From positions 1 through 64,000 of the forward strand of contig NZ_JAHSPG010000015.1 of assembly GCF_019130065.1 (NCBI RefSeq): DNA of 64,000 nucleotides, read 5' to 3'. This DNA comes from Pinibacter aurantiacus. GTDB taxonomy: Bacteria > Bacteroidota > Bacteroidia > Chitinophagales > Chitinophagaceae. The notes beneath the pieces are model-generated. The model searched no databases and was not told where the DNA came from. It worked only from the letters and a program-made list of their open reading frames with translations. A program made the position numbers and the translations under genes. Position 1 is the first letter of the stretch; every line of letters starts with the position of its first letter. Of this stretch, positions 18,266 through 28,347 are shown in pieces.

Positions 18266-20413
18266 TTATTTTCTCAATAGATTTTTATCAATAAATGCCT
18301 GATCTTCTTTTCTGTAATGCGCATACTTTTCGTGCAGGCTCAACCAGCCGTGTGCGCCGCCGGGATAGAACATCAACTCGAAATGTTTGCCGGTGTTTTG
18401 CAAAGCAGATACCAGCTGCATGGTGTTTTGCATATGCACGTTATCATCCATTGTACCCTGTGTTAATCGCAGCAGACCTTTATAATTTTTTACGTAGGTC
18501 ATAACATCTGCTTGCTTGTAACCTTCCGGATTGTCTTGCGGCGTGCCCATGTATCTTTCCGTATAAGGTGTATCGTACAACTTCCAATCCGTTACGCTGC
18601 CGCCCGCAAGTCCGTACGTAAATACATCGGCGGCTTTCGTAAGCGCGAGACATGTAATGTAGCCCCCGTAGCTAAAGCCTGAAATGCCTATTCGTGTTGA
18701 ATCAATAAATGGATATTTTTTCTCTAAAAATTTTATAACAGTCGTGTAGTCTTCTATCTCCCACTTACCTAACTGACGATACAAATAGTCCTGTCCCATT
18801 TTTCCAAACTGACCCGAACCCCTGTGATCCATTTGGATAGAAATAATATCATCTGTTTTTTCGTTGGCTCCGAATGTTCCGGCAAAACCGTCCTGCACAA
18901 AGGAAAAATCAGGACCACCGTAAATCGCAGCCATCAAAGGATATTTTTTTGTTGAGTCGACTTTATCCGGCCAACTGATCCTTACCGGCAACTCAAACCC
19001 ATCAGGTGTTTTAACCCTTATTATTTCGGAATGGCGACCCAGTGTTTTAAACTGTTCATAATCCTTGCCTTTGCTATCTGCAAGCTCTCTGATTATTTTT
19101 CCATTATTATCTACCAATGCTACTTTCTGAGGCTCCGCATAATTGCTGTAAGTAGTAATAAAATAAGATGCATCCGGCGATAACACTACACGATGATTAT
19201 ACTCGCCAAAAGTCAGGCGCTGCATTTTAGAACCATCTAATTTTACTTTGTAGAGATCAGTTCGTGTAGAGTTCTCTTTTCTTGCAGTAAAGTAGATCCA
19301 TCCGTTCTTTTCATCGGCATAGTTGATTTCCTTTACTGTCCAATTTCCATTTGTAAGCGGCTTGATGAGTTTGCCGTTCATGTCATAAGCGTAAATATGT
19401 CTCCATCCTGATTTGTCACTCATTAACAGGAACATATTTTTAGAAGGCAAAAAAGTTATTCGATCGTCTTTATCAAGATCGATCCATGTTTTTTGCGTTT
19501 CGGTATAAATGTTTTTGTGTGAGCCGTCTGCAAGATTTACAGATTCAACTTTTAAAGAATCCTGCCTCCTGTTCATCCATTGCACCCACAATCCGCTTCC
19601 GTTTGGTGTCCAGTATGGCTGACCAAAATACTGATCTGCTTTTTCGTCAAATGCGGCCCATACAACACTTTTAGCTGCAACATCCGCTATACCAGTTTTC
19701 ACTTGAGGATTCGCATCACCAGGCTGGGGATAGTGTATCAATTTGTGTTTACCATGTACGCCCTCATCATCAAAATGATCGTACACCGGCACATTGGTTT
19801 CATCGAAATGCATGAATGCAATGCGCTTGCTGTCGGGGCTCCACCAGAATGCCTTGTAGTTGGTACCGCGACCAAGTATCTCTTCGTTATATACCCATGC
19901 GGACCAACCACTGTACACATCTTTGGAACCGTCTGTTGTTACGCGCCATTCTTTTCCGGATGCAATACTGTACACAAACAAATCATTGTTTCTTGTGTAT
20001 GCAATGCAGGTTGAGTCCGGAGAAGGAGTAGCGTTCTGTGTATTAAGAATACTATCCGCTGTACTAGTTCTAACTAACACCACCTCACCATCTCTTTTTG
20101 AATATTGAACACCGCCGATTATATCATCAGTACTTGCTTTGCGAATAACAACAGTTCCCGTCTTTTTATTTATGGCAATTCTTTCACTTGCAACTACTTT
20201 ACCTCTAACATACTGTGACGACTGTCCCGTTTTTGCGTCCGTAACAGACAATTGTGTGCTTCCAAAAGTTCCACCGACATAGTGTGCGTTGTCCTGCCAA
20301 AAATAATTGGAGACTTGTTTAAAATATTCCGGCTTACTGCCCTGTTGCTGTGCTTTCAATCGGGTACCGGCTGCTATGCAAAGAAGCGCCGCGGATAAGA
20401 AATGGTGTTTCAA
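18266..20413 (-). CDS. Dipeptidyl peptidase IV-like S9 family serine peptidase
   Basis: A 715-residue exported protein (signal peptide about 1-21). Residues of about 35-450 form the DPP-IV N-terminal beta-propeller (TRNNDLFVYSIASGKEW, WWSPDSKRIAFMHFDE). The C-terminal alpha/beta hydrolase has the nucleophile in GISGFSYGGY (Ser581) and the catalytic histidine in GGAHGWL (His688); the acid is likely in TMDDNVH. It removes dipeptides, often Xaa-Pro, from peptide N-termini in the periplasm. With SusCD upstream and TlpA proteins downstream it fits a peptide-use locus. A long repeat element separates it from SusD. Confidence 0.9.
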   Translation of the reverse strand: MKHHFLSAALLCIAAGTRLKAQQQGSKPEYFKQVSNYFWQDNAHYVGGTFGSTQLSVTDAKTGQSSQYVRGKVVASERIAINKKTGTVVIRKASTDDIIGGVQYSKRDGEVVLVRTSTADSILNTQNATPSPDSTCIAYTRNNDLFVYSIASGKEWRVTTDGSKDVYSGWSAWVYNEEILGRGTNYKAFWWSPDSKRIAFMHFDETNVPVYDHFDDEGVHGKHKLIHYPQPGDANPQVKTGIADVAAKSVVWAAFDEKADQYFGQPYWTPNGSGLWVQWMNRRQDSLKVESVNLADGSHKNIYTETQKTWIDLDKDDRITFLPSKNMFLLMSDKSGWRHIYAYDMNGKLIKPLTNGNWTVKEINYADEKNGWIYFTARKENSTRTDLYKVKLDGSKMQRLTFGEYNHRVVLSPDASYFITTYSNYAEPQKVALVDNNGKIIRELADSKGKDYEQFKTLGRHSEIIRVKTPDGFELPVRISWPDKVDSTKKYPLMAAIYGGPDFSFVQDGFAGTFGANEKTDDIISIQMDHRGSGQFGKMGQDYLYRQLGKWEIEDYTTVIKFLEKKYPFIDSTRIGISGFSYGGYITCLALTKAADVFTYGLAGGSVTDWKLYDTPYTERYMGTPQDNPEGYKQADVMTYVKNYKGLLRLTQGTMDDNVHMQNTMQLVSALQNTGKHFELMFYPGGAHGWLSLHEKYAHYRKEDQAFIDKNLLRK

Positions 20414-20415
20414 TT

Positions 20416-20522
20416 TGAGTGATGAGTTTTGAGTGATGAGTGATGAGTTGGGTTTTGAATGATGAGCTATGAGTGATGAGTTTTTGGATACAACTCACCA
20501 CTCACAACTCATCACTCACTAC
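20416..20522. repeat. Inverted-repeat element (GAGTGATGAGT words)
   Basis: The left arm 20416-20480 contains about five GAGTGATGAGT-like words; the right arm 20491-20522 has the complementary ACTCATCACTCAC and CAACTCACC words. It fills the gap between the peptidase start and the SusD stop at 20527, ending 4 bp from that stop. Confidence 0.8.
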
Positions 20523-20526
20523 TTCC

Positions 20527-21963
20527 CTACCAGGTCAATGCATCCTGGCTATTTTCCTTCATGTTCGGGTTGTTGATGATCACATCTTTTACAAACGGAA
20601 TAACATATAAGGGCGATGTTGGGTTAAGTGTATAAGTTACTTGCGGCACCGTTGTGTTTACTACGGGGAATACCCTTTTCACCGTAATTGCATAATCAGG
20701 TTCTTTGCCCAATCTTCTTTGATCCCAGAAGCGGTTGAATCCGAATAGCAATTCTTTTCTCCTTTCTGTGATCACCATATTTACAGCAGACTTTGTGTCT
20801 GTTGCAACTGAGGGTGTGAAGGCAGCAGGCAATATTCTTTTTCGTCTTACAGAATCAACAAGGCCGATTGCTGTTTGCACATTGCCCGCTCTTGCTTCAC
20901 ATTCGGCAAGGATCAGGAAAACATCAGTCGTTTTAAGACCGGCGGTGTTGTAACAATATCTTACAGGAGTAATGCTGCTTATACTTTTTATGAATGCTGC
21001 ACAGCCAGAGCCAGTTTGAACCACAGGAGACGTCGTTGAAAAATAACACATTCTTCTTGCATCGCTTGCATTGAATGAGTTGTAAAACTCCGCAGAGATC
21101 ACAGAATTCAAAGGCGTTTCAGCTGAAGTGTTACCATAGGCGTAGTAAAGATTTTCTGCCATGCCCATATCAACTGGATCCGATTGGCCGTTCTGATAAT
21201 ATTTCACAAGATCAAAAATATAGCTGTTCAATGCCAGCGACTGTTTGGCTGCTTCTTTCGCTTTGTCAAACTGTCCTTTGAATAAATACATTTTCGCGAG
21301 CAGGCCATAGCCAAACGCTTTTGAAGGATGAAAAGCATTGTCGGGCGTATTGGATAGATCCGGAATAGCAGCCTGCAGTTCAGATTCGATGAAGTTGTAC
21401 ACTTCATCAACAGTTGATGGAGAAAGCGTTTCTTCCAGGTTGAAACTGTTTTTAATGATGATCGCGTTGTCTGTTTTTGCCGTAGCAGCATCATAAGGTT
21501 TTGCATACATATTGAGCAAAATAAAATGACAGTATGCACGCAATGCTTTTGCTTCTGCGATCAGCTGTTTCTTTTGTGCATCGGTGGCACCGGTTGCAGC
21601 GCCAACGTTGTCAATGATCAGCGAATACTTTGCAATGTTAGCGTATGGGCCATTATAACTTGTGGACTGTACGGTGGGAATTCTCGTTTTCGATTCATCG
21701 CACAAGAACTCGATCGTTATAACGCTTGGATCGCGTCCTATAACTGCCAGTTCATTGATCCACCACTGGTCGCTAAGATATCTTACATCATATTCATTGT
21801 ATCCGTGAAGTGCCATGTAATTCACAACTTTGTTGTAATCATCAAAAGTGGTCAATATTGTTTTTCCGGCTGGTGTTATATCAAGATACTTTTTGCAGGA
21901 AGAAGTTGTTAATGCAAGACATCCCAATGCAATCAGTAATTTATTTTTAAATGCTTTTTTCAT
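20527..21963 (-). CDS. RagB/SusD-family outer-membrane lipoprotein
   Basis: A 478-residue lipoprotein with lipobox LTTSSC (cysteine about residue 23) and the SusD-typical KKYLDITPAGK just after it. Four TPR-like helical units are expected, for example AEAKALRAYCHFILLNMY (about 136-153). The C-terminal part carries the family features ITERRKELLFGFNRFWDQRR. It caps the SusC channel encoded directly upstream and binds the substrate. With the peptidase and thioredoxins downstream the substrate is more likely peptide than glycan (inference by analogy with RagAB). Confidence 0.9.
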   Translation of the reverse strand: MKKAFKNKLLIALGCLALTTSSCKKYLDITPAGKTILTTFDDYNKVVNYMALHGYNEYDVRYLSDQWWINELAVIGRDPSVITIEFLCDESKTRIPTVQSTSYNGPYANIAKYSLIIDNVGAATGATDAQKKQLIAEAKALRAYCHFILLNMYAKPYDAATAKTDNAIIIKNSFNLEETLSPSTVDEVYNFIESELQAAIPDLSNTPDNAFHPSKAFGYGLLAKMYLFKGQFDKAKEAAKQSLALNSYIFDLVKYYQNGQSDPVDMGMAENLYYAYGNTSAETPLNSVISAEFYNSFNASDARRMCYFSTTSPVVQTGSGCAAFIKSISSITPVRYCYNTAGLKTTDVFLILAECEARAGNVQTAIGLVDSVRRKRILPAAFTPSVATDTKSAVNMVITERRKELLFGFNRFWDQRRLGKEPDYAITVKRVFPVVNTTVPQVTYTLNPTSPLYVIPFVKDVIINNPNMKENSQDALTW

Positions 21964-21982
21964 TTGATTCTTGTTTTTGACA

Positions 21983-24900
21983 TTAAAGGGTTACGTCGAG
22001 GCGGAACAAATAAGATACTGGTGTTTGATAGCTGCGTGTTCCTGCAGAACCCGCACCACTAAAGGTATCCGGATCGATATCATCTTTTGCTGAGAACCAG
22101 AACCACGAGTTGTTTACCTGTGCACTCAGTTTTACATTTTGCGTATACAACTTTCTGGCAATACCTTGAGGCAGGTTATATCCGAGCGTTATATTTCTAA
22201 GTCTTATGTAATTTGCGCTTACCACTTGTACATCAGCTTGCTTCCAGTAGTTGTTGAGATATAACACACTTGCCCCTTGTCCCTGTGAGTAATCAGGCAA
22301 AGTTTTAGGAATGTTTGTATTTGGATTTTGCGGGGTCCATCTTTTTGCAATATCCATATCAATGGCTCCTCCACCGATAGATCCCGTGTATAGGTCAACC
22401 GCGTCTTTTCTAATTTTATAGCCACCATATGCAACAAACAATACGTTCAACTCAATGCCTTTAAATGCAACACTCTGTTGAAAAGAACCGTTCCATACAG
22501 GAACAGCAGAACCCATGTATTTAGCGGCGTTTACATTGAAAGAACTTGACTGTGCAACAGTAGTGGTGGTGCCCGAATTGGCTACTTCAACGTTTTTCAT
22601 TGATGCATCTGTATAGATCAATGGAAGGCCATTTTGCTCATCATTGCCTCCGGTAGACAAGCCTGCATATCTGTACGCATAAATGGAAGATATCGGATTA
22701 CCTGTGAGATAATAACTGCTGCTTGAAATCAATTGATCAGGATTTGTAACTGCCAATGCTATTTTGGTTACTTTGTTTTTATTGTATGCAAACGTGGCCA
22801 TAGACGTCACCAACCAATTTTTTGTTCTTACCAAATCACCGGTTACACTTACTTCAACTCCACGATTGGTCATTGCGCCGTTGTTCACTTTTGCAGAAGC
22901 AAATCCGTTTGTTGCATCCAGTGTTTTCGTTGCCAGGAGATCCGTTCCTAATTTGTAATACATATCAACTGTTCCACGCAGCCTGTTGTTGAACATGGCG
23001 TAATCAATACCCGCGTTATAAGTTGATGTTTTTTCCCAACGCAGCAATGGATTAGGAGCCGAACCAATAAAGTTATAATCAAGTAAAGGCTGATAAAGTG
23101 AGTTCGTGCCTCCAGATGCTACCACATATGGAGAGGATGTCTGATCTACGTTCCCTGTTAAACCGTATGATGCTCTGATCTTTAAAAGGTCGAGCCATTT
23201 TGCTGTTCCTTTCAGGAAATTTTCATTTGACAGTAACCAGCCTCCACCAACTGACCATAATGGACGGTATCTGTATTTGGGATCAACACCAAAAAAATCC
23301 GCCTGGTCCACACGTACGCTTCCAAAGAAAGAATACAAATTTTTGAAAGTATAGGAGCCTGTTCCATACATGGAAAAGAATCTATGTTTTGTAGGCGCAT
23401 AGCTGTTAAGGCTAACAGGGTTTGATACTCTTTGTTTTGATGAACTCTTTGACCAGATATATGAAGTTACACCCGTGTTATACATGGTAGCCTGATCAAA
23501 AGGAACGGTGTTCAGTGTTACTGGATTATAGCCATAATACACGGCATCTACAGATTGCGGAGAATAAGTTTGTCTTACCTCTGTTCCTGCGAGTAAGTTG
23601 ATATTATGGATATTTGAAAAACTTTTGTTGAAGTTCAGCTGGTTGCGCCAGGTGTAATTGTTGGTTGCAGTAGATGCCTGTTGCAATCTGCCGCCAGATG
23701 CGGAAATCGGGTACGTTAACGTAACAGTAGGATCTGTTATAGGATTTCCGGTGCCGGAGTTATACGCCATGCGGTTCACCATAAAGCGCATTTTATAAGC
23801 ATCCTCTTCCACTACATAATCCATTTTCGATTTTGCAATTTCATACTGAAATGTGGAAGTGTAGGTAAGTCCTTTATAAAGCTTCGCATCAATATTTGCG
23901 AAGGCTCTTATTCCCAGCTTATCAAGTTTGCTGTTGTTGCGGGCAAGCTCATCAAGCGTATTATAACCAAATGATTTTAATCTGCCTGCTTTAAGCATGT
24001 TAATGGAATCTATTTGCGCTGCGGTTCTTCCGTTAATTGCCGTTGCACCCAATGAGCCAAAAGCATCACTCAGGTTTACATAAGGAGTATACACGCGCTT
24101 GCCCGATGCATCCACTATTGCGTTGTAAGGTTCAAGAAATGCTGTAGGGCTTGTATAGCTTCCGTCATTTACCTGGTTGCTTAAAGAATATTGTGTGTTG
24201 ATGCCGACAGATACGTTAACTCCTTTACTGATCTTTTGACCGGCTTTTAAGTATAAATTGAAAGCCTGCCCATCATTGGAGATCAATTTGTCTTTTTGAC
24301 CCACGTAGTTAAGTGAGAAATAAACATCCTGTTTATCATTTGAGCTTCCTACAGAAAGATTATAACTCTGTCTTAGAGCATTGCGCCATGCGAGATCCGC
24401 AAACTGTTTCCGGGAATCAATCGTACGCATGGTAGCAATCTGTTTATCCAAATCACCCTGGGAAATTTTTCCTATAGATTGCAAACGGTAAAGATTGACC
24501 AATGGTGAGTAATAAGAAACATTACTCGCGGAGCCAATATATCCCATTGTATTGAAGTAGGTTGCCGGATCTCCCAGGCCTAAAGTTGCAACGCCCTTTT
24601 TGTAAAGCGCCGTCTCATAGTCGATCAAATCAGATGTTGATGCGTAGTGCATTTGATCCAGGTTGGGTTTCTCCGTTACTATCATGTCTGCACTGAACTG
24701 TACGGTGATTCTGTTTTTGCCCATTCCTCTACCGGATTTCGTGGTGATCACCAACACACCATTTGTTGCTCTTGCCCCATACACAGCAGTAGCGGCTGCA
24801 TCTTTTAATAAGGTTACACTTTCAACGTCATTGGGATTGATGATGGAAGAAAGGTTGTTTGCGAGCGTGTTGGAAGTGCTCGGAGTTGGTGGCGCATCAA

Positions 24901-25885
24901 AGCCTGAAAGCGCAACTGTTTCAGACGGCACGCCATCAATCACTATCAATGGTCTTGTACCAATGCTACCGGAAAATGTACTTTGGCCGCGTGCCACCAT
25001 TTTGTTTTGAAACATACTAAGGCCCGGCAATTTGCCCTCAAGGGCAGACATAAGATCGGGGTTGATCTTCCTGTTCAATTCCTTGTTATCAACAGAAGAA
25101 ACCGCTATCGGCGCTGTAGCCTTGCTTAAGGACTGATAGCCGGTAACTACGACTTCATCAAGCGTTTTATTGTTAGCAGTTGTTTTCTGCAAAGAAAATA
25201 TTGGAGTGGGGTTGTTGGCAATGTCAAATACATCTAACACAAAGCCAAGCTTGGAAATAGAGATTTGTCCGTTTGCCCGCGCACTATTTAAAGTAAAGTA
25301 GCCTGCGTTATCACTTTGAACTCTTTTGCCTTTCGAGGGCCAGTTAGTCATAACAAGCGCTCCAGGCAAAGGATTACCATCAGCGTCAACAATTTTACCA
25401 TGAACATCGATCAGAGTGTCTGTTTCACCTTGTTGCGCCTGGGTTTGCTGGCCCGGGTCAACTACACCGATAATGCTGACAGGTGTTTCCTGTATTTGCT
25501 TACTTCTGATTGTGGTTACGGTTTGCGCATATTTCACCACAACGGTTTTGGCCACTAAAGAATAGCTTAGCGGCTGGCCCCGCATACACTTTTTCATTGC
25601 ATCTTCCAATGAAGCATCTCTCACATTCATTGTGACAGGATAGCTCTTTGTAGCCACATCATCGCTGTACACAAAGTTGTAGCCTGTTTGCTTTCTAATG
25701 GCGTTAAACACCTTAACGATTGGCTCTCCTTTCACAGATAAGGTAACATTCTGTGCGAGGCCGCTGGCATTCGCCCACAGAACCGTTGTTAATAAAAGCA
25801 CTGTCAATTTCATCGTCAGCATTTTTTGTTTGAGTACAGGCAATAAGCAGCCCGTACCCCTTTTTGCGTAAGGGAATAGTTTCAT
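21983..25885 (-). CDS. SusC/RagA-family TonB-dependent transporter with STN domain
   Basis: A 1300-residue outer-membrane transporter. After the signal peptide (ends near ASGLAQ) comes an STN signalling domain (about 46-115, ITVVVKY-like end), then a carboxypeptidase-regulatory domain (DVHGKIVDADGNPLPGALV), the SusC plug (LDEVVVTGYQS, TLLKDAAATAVYGARATNGV) and a large barrel. The STN domain is the part that contacts the FecR anti-sigma encoded just upstream, so substrate binding probably induces the locus through FecR and the ECF sigma factor. SusD follows 19 bp downstream. It imports the substrate with energy from TonB. Confidence 0.92.
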   Translation of the reverse strand: MKLFPYAKRGTGCLLPVLKQKMLTMKLTVLLLTTVLWANASGLAQNVTLSVKGEPIVKVFNAIRKQTGYNFVYSDDVATKSYPVTMNVRDASLEDAMKKCMRGQPLSYSLVAKTVVVKYAQTVTTIRSKQIQETPVSIIGVVDPGQQTQAQQGETDTLIDVHGKIVDADGNPLPGALVMTNWPSKGKRVQSDNAGYFTLNSARANGQISISKLGFVLDVFDIANNPTPIFSLQKTTANNKTLDEVVVTGYQSLSKATAPIAVSSVDNKELNRKINPDLMSALEGKLPGLSMFQNKMVARGQSTFSGSIGTRPLIVIDGVPSETVALSGFDAPPTPSTSNTLANNLSSIINPNDVESVTLLKDAAATAVYGARATNGVLVITTKSGRGMGKNRITVQFSADMIVTEKPNLDQMHYASTSDLIDYETALYKKGVATLGLGDPATYFNTMGYIGSASNVSYYSPLVNLYRLQSIGKISQGDLDKQIATMRTIDSRKQFADLAWRNALRQSYNLSVGSSNDKQDVYFSLNYVGQKDKLISNDGQAFNLYLKAGQKISKGVNVSVGINTQYSLSNQVNDGSYTSPTAFLEPYNAIVDASGKRVYTPYVNLSDAFGSLGATAINGRTAAQIDSINMLKAGRLKSFGYNTLDELARNNSKLDKLGIRAFANIDAKLYKGLTYTSTFQYEIAKSKMDYVVEEDAYKMRFMVNRMAYNSGTGNPITDPTVTLTYPISASGGRLQQASTATNNYTWRNQLNFNKSFSNIHNINLLAGTEVRQTYSPQSVDAVYYGYNPVTLNTVPFDQATMYNTGVTSYIWSKSSSKQRVSNPVSLNSYAPTKHRFFSMYGTGSYTFKNLYSFFGSVRVDQADFFGVDPKYRYRPLWSVGGGWLLSNENFLKGTAKWLDLLKIRASYGLTGNVDQTSSPYVVASGGTNSLYQPLLDYNFIGSAPNPLLRWEKTSTYNAGIDYAMFNNRLRGTVDMYYKLGTDLLATKTLDATNGFASAKVNNGAMTNRGVEVSVTGDLVRTKNWLVTSMATFAYNKNKVTKIALAVTNPDQLISSSSYYLTGNPISSIYAYRYAGLSTGGNDEQNGLPLIYTDASMKNVEVANSGTTTTVAQSSSFNVNAAKYMGSAVPVWNGSFQQSVAFKGIELNVLFVAYGGYKIRKDAVDLYTGSIGGGAIDMDIAKRWTPQNPNTNIPKTLPDYSQGQGASVLYLNNYWKQADVQVVSANYIRLRNITLGYNLPQGIARKLYTQNVKLSAQVNNSWFWFSAKDDIDPDTFSGAGSAGTRSYQTPVSYLFRLDVTL

Positions 25886-26095
25886 ACAAAAAACTTAGTT
25901 AGTTTAGTTTTTAATAGTTCAATGATTTGGAAAAGGCAATTCCATCCTGATCATTACCATTCAATACGGTAGTGATACATCAGGCGGAGCCAATGGTGTA
26001 AGTCATGAGAACCTTAATGTGTGTTGCTTTGGTGTTGCTTAGTTTTGGTTGAATTCTTTGGTTGTTGCTTTGGTATATATCTAACTGCAGTTATT

Positions 26096-27265
26096 CTATT
26101 CTTGTGATACTACTATCTTTTTGCCCTGAACATTAAACTTCACATTACCGGCAAGTGTGAGTATTTCCAGCACTTGCGAAAGCGGCACGCTCATTTTAAT
26201 ATTTCCGTTTAACGATGCCGAAACATTTCCTTTGTACTCCACATCTACATCGTACCATCTTGAAATCTGTTTCATAATGGAATGGATATCGGCACTGTTA
26301 AAACTAAATTGATCCTCTTTCCAGGCTGTCACTTCACTTATGTTCACGTTCGACAACACTTTCATTTTTCCATCTTTTTCAATTGCCGCCTGCTGACCGG
26401 GTTTCAGCAAATTGGATGTATTTCCCTTGTCAACTTTCACTGCGCCTTGCAACAGTGTTGTCTTAGCTTCATCCTCATCGCCGTAAGCCATTACGTTGAA
26501 ATGCGTTCCCAACACCTCTACTTTCGATCCGTCATTTACTTTTACAATGAACGGTTGCTTTACATTTTTCGCAATTTCAAAATATGCTTCACCAGACATT
26601 TCCACTTCTCGTTTTTCTCCGTTGAACGAAGTAGGAAAACGCAGTGATGATGCAGAGTTCAGCCATACTATCGATCCATCGGGCAATGTTATTTTATAAT
26701 GTCCGCCTCTTGGTGTGGCAAGGGCATTATGGAAAACCGTTTGTCCTTTCTGTGCGTTGTAAGCCAACTCGCCGTTGTTCAGTTTCGCAACAGAAGTATT
26801 TCCCTGCATTGCCAGTTGCCCGTTTGCTGCATGATCCAGCACTATCGAAGAACCATCGCCAAGTGTCAGGATCGCTTTGTTTCCACCTGGTGCAATGTCA
26901 GGTTGAGCCTTTGCAACAACAGGTATTTCTTTTTTATTTTGTTTTGAAAAATACCATATGCCTGTTCCAGCTACCAATATAACCGATGCTGCTACAGCAA
27001 TGCGCTTCATCAATGTTATCACCGGTACTTTCTTACCAGAACTTTGTTGCGGCGCTATACTGCTCCACATTTGTTCAGATTGCATTTTTGTAAACACCAC
27101 TTCATTCGACGGATCATAGCTTTGCCACGCACGTTGCATAAACGTTTCCACGTCTGCGTCGTTGCCGCTGTAATCCAACATTTCCATCAACTCCTCTGCT
27201 TCTTCAGCAGTGGCTTTTCTGTCGAAATACTGGTTAAACAAATAATGTAATCTTTCACTTTTCAT
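26096..27265 (-). CDS. FecR-family anti-sigma factor
   Basis: About 389 residues from the preferred start MKSERLHYLFNQYFDRK (27265); an in-frame ATG at 27292 adds nine residues. The N-terminal cytoplasmic part (about 1-75) should hold the sigma factor, followed by one membrane segment (about 80-98, VAASVILVAGTGIWYF), the periplasmic FecR domain (ITLPDGSIVWLNSASSLRFP, GEAYFEIAKN) and a C-terminal DUF4974-like STN-fold domain. It relays the signal from the STN domain of SusC to the adjacent ECF sigma factor. The trio order sigma-FecR-SusC is standard for Bacteroidota. Confidence 0.9.
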   Translation of the reverse strand: MKSERLHYLFNQYFDRKATAEEAEELMEMLDYSGNDADVETFMQRAWQSYDPSNEVVFTKMQSEQMWSSIAPQQSSGKKVPVITLMKRIAVAASVILVAGTGIWYFSKQNKKEIPVVAKAQPDIAPGGNKAILTLGDGSSIVLDHAANGQLAMQGNTSVAKLNNGELAYNAQKGQTVFHNALATPRGGHYKITLPDGSIVWLNSASSLRFPTSFNGEKREVEMSGEAYFEIAKNVKQPFIVKVNDGSKVEVLGTHFNVMAYGDEDEAKTTLLQGAVKVDKGNTSNLLKPGQQAAIEKDGKMKVLSNVNISEVTAWKEDQFSFNSADIHSIMKQISRWYDVDVEYKGNVSASLNGNIKMSVPLSQVLEILTLAGNVKFNVQGKKIVVSQE

Positions 27266-27403
27266 AGAAACCAGTTTAATTAGAGATTGCAATCATTAAA
27301 GGATTCGGACATCTTTTTCTATTAAAAAAAGGAGCGCTCAAATAAAATGACAACGTTTGTAAAGAGAGGAGGTAATGGCGCATTAACTTTTTTTTATTTT
27401 TTT

Positions 27404-28018
27404 TTAGAAAATGTTTTTTGCCTGCACAATCAACTTAACAAAAAATACCAGGATACTAATCGTGTGGGCGCTCACATAAGTACGTATCGCTTTCAAAGCC
27501 AGCACCATATGCTTTTTCACTGTTTCGAGTGCTATGCCCAGACGTTCGGATATTTGCTCGTGCGTCAAACCTCCTTCCCTGCTAAGCGTAAATACATCTT
27601 TTTGCCTTGGCGGAAGTTGCTCAATGGCTTTTTGCATAATTGCAGAAATCTCCTTGTAACCGCTAAGTTCTTCGGCCAAAACAGTGAGTTCGTTTTCCTG
27701 TGTTTGCTCCCAGGCTTTTTTACGTGCCTGTTCCCTTGCCATTTGCTTTAGCACATTGAATGTGTGATTGCGGGCTATTGTAAATAAATAAGCATCGAAA
27801 TTGTTGATGTCGCGAAGTGCATGCCGGTTGGACCAAACTTTCAAAAATGCGTCCTGCACTATTTCCTGTGTGAGTTCGAATGAATTTGTAAGCCTGAATA
27901 CATAGCCGCCCAACTTAGGGTGATGCTTATCGAAAAGCGAACGGAACGCTTTTTCATCACCCTCAGCTATTAAATGCAGTAAGTTTTGCTCGTCGCTATG
28001 GCCTAAAAATGTAGACAA
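27404..28018 (-). CDS. ECF-type RNA polymerase sigma factor
   Basis: A 204-residue sigma-70 family protein of the Bacteroidota ECF type. Region 2 carries LTQEIVQDAFLKVWSNR and ARNHTFNVLKQM; region 4 has LPPRQKDVFTLSREGGLTHEQISERL as the DNA-binding helix-turn-helix. The C-terminus is a hydrophobic tail (ISILVFFVKLIVQ) frequently seen in FecI-like sigma factors of this phylum. It should switch on the SusCD locus downstream when FecR releases it. It is the first gene of the minus-strand cluster. Confidence 0.9.
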   Translation of the reverse strand: MSTFLGHSDEQNLLHLIAEGDEKAFRSLFDKHHPKLGGYVFRLTNSFELTQEIVQDAFLKVWSNRHALRDINNFDAYLFTIARNHTFNVLKQMAREQARKKAWEQTQENELTVLAEELSGYKEISAIMQKAIEQLPPRQKDVFTLSREGGLTHEQISERLGIALETVKKHMVLALKAIRTYVSAHTISILVFFVKLIVQAKNIF

Positions 28019-28061
28019 ATGGTCGGTTACTTAATCTTAATGATAGCGCTAAAGATAAGGA

Positions 28062-28150
28062 AAACTGAATAACTGATTAACTGAATAGCTGAAGGGGTGA
28101 ATATTTGAAAGCCTTTTTTACAATCGAACTTTACAGTTATTCAGTTAATT
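28062..28150. repeat. Inverted-repeat element (AACTGAATA words) beside the tRNA array
   Basis: The left arm 28062-28095 carries AACTGAATAACTGATTAACTG-like words and the right arm 28131-28150 the complement ACAGTTATTCAGTTAATT. Pairing is imperfect and the spacer about 35 bp. It lies between the sigma gene start and the terminator of the last tRNA-like copy. Same word family as 8602-8709. Confidence 0.6.
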
Positions 28151-28170
28151 TAATGAAGAGTACTGCAATA

Positions 28171-28207
28171 AAAAAAGACAGCCATATTGTTGTGACTGTC
28201 TTTTTTT
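28171..28207 (-). terminator. Intrinsic terminator of tRNA-like copy A
   Basis: An 11-bp stem AAAAAAGACAG/CTGTCTTTTTT with a T-rich 3' end on either strand directly follows the 3' end of the tRNA-like copy at 28209-28286. The same hairpin follows all four units of the array. Confidence 0.8.
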
Positions 28208-28208
28208 G

Positions 28209-28286
28209 TGAACCGGATTGGATTCGAACCAATGACCTTCCCGATTTAGCATCGGGATGCTCTATTCGAAGCGCTGAGTTGTACAA
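28209..28286 (-). pseudogene. tRNA-like degenerate copy A
   Basis: The 3' half matches tRNA-Arg exactly: T arm CATTGGTTCGAATCCAAT and 3' acceptor strand CCGGTTC. The 5' acceptor strand is replaced by an A/T-rich sequence that cannot pair, the D-loop lacks the GG pair, and the anticodon arm is replaced by a palindrome TCCCGAT-GCTAA-ATCGGGA. A normal 7-nt anticodon loop with U33 is absent, so it should not work as a tRNA. It may still yield a small stable RNA. Confidence 0.7.
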
Positions 28287-28312
28287 AAAGAGTTGAGTGA
28301 ACCAATTAAAAT

Positions 28313-28346
28313 AAAAAAGACAGCCATATTGTTGACTGTCTTTTTT
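28313..28346 (-). terminator. Intrinsic terminator of tRNA-like copy B
   Basis: Same 11-bp AAAAAAGACAG/CTGTCTTTTTT hairpin as the other array units, immediately after tRNA-like copy B. Confidence 0.8.
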
Positions 28347-28347
28347 G

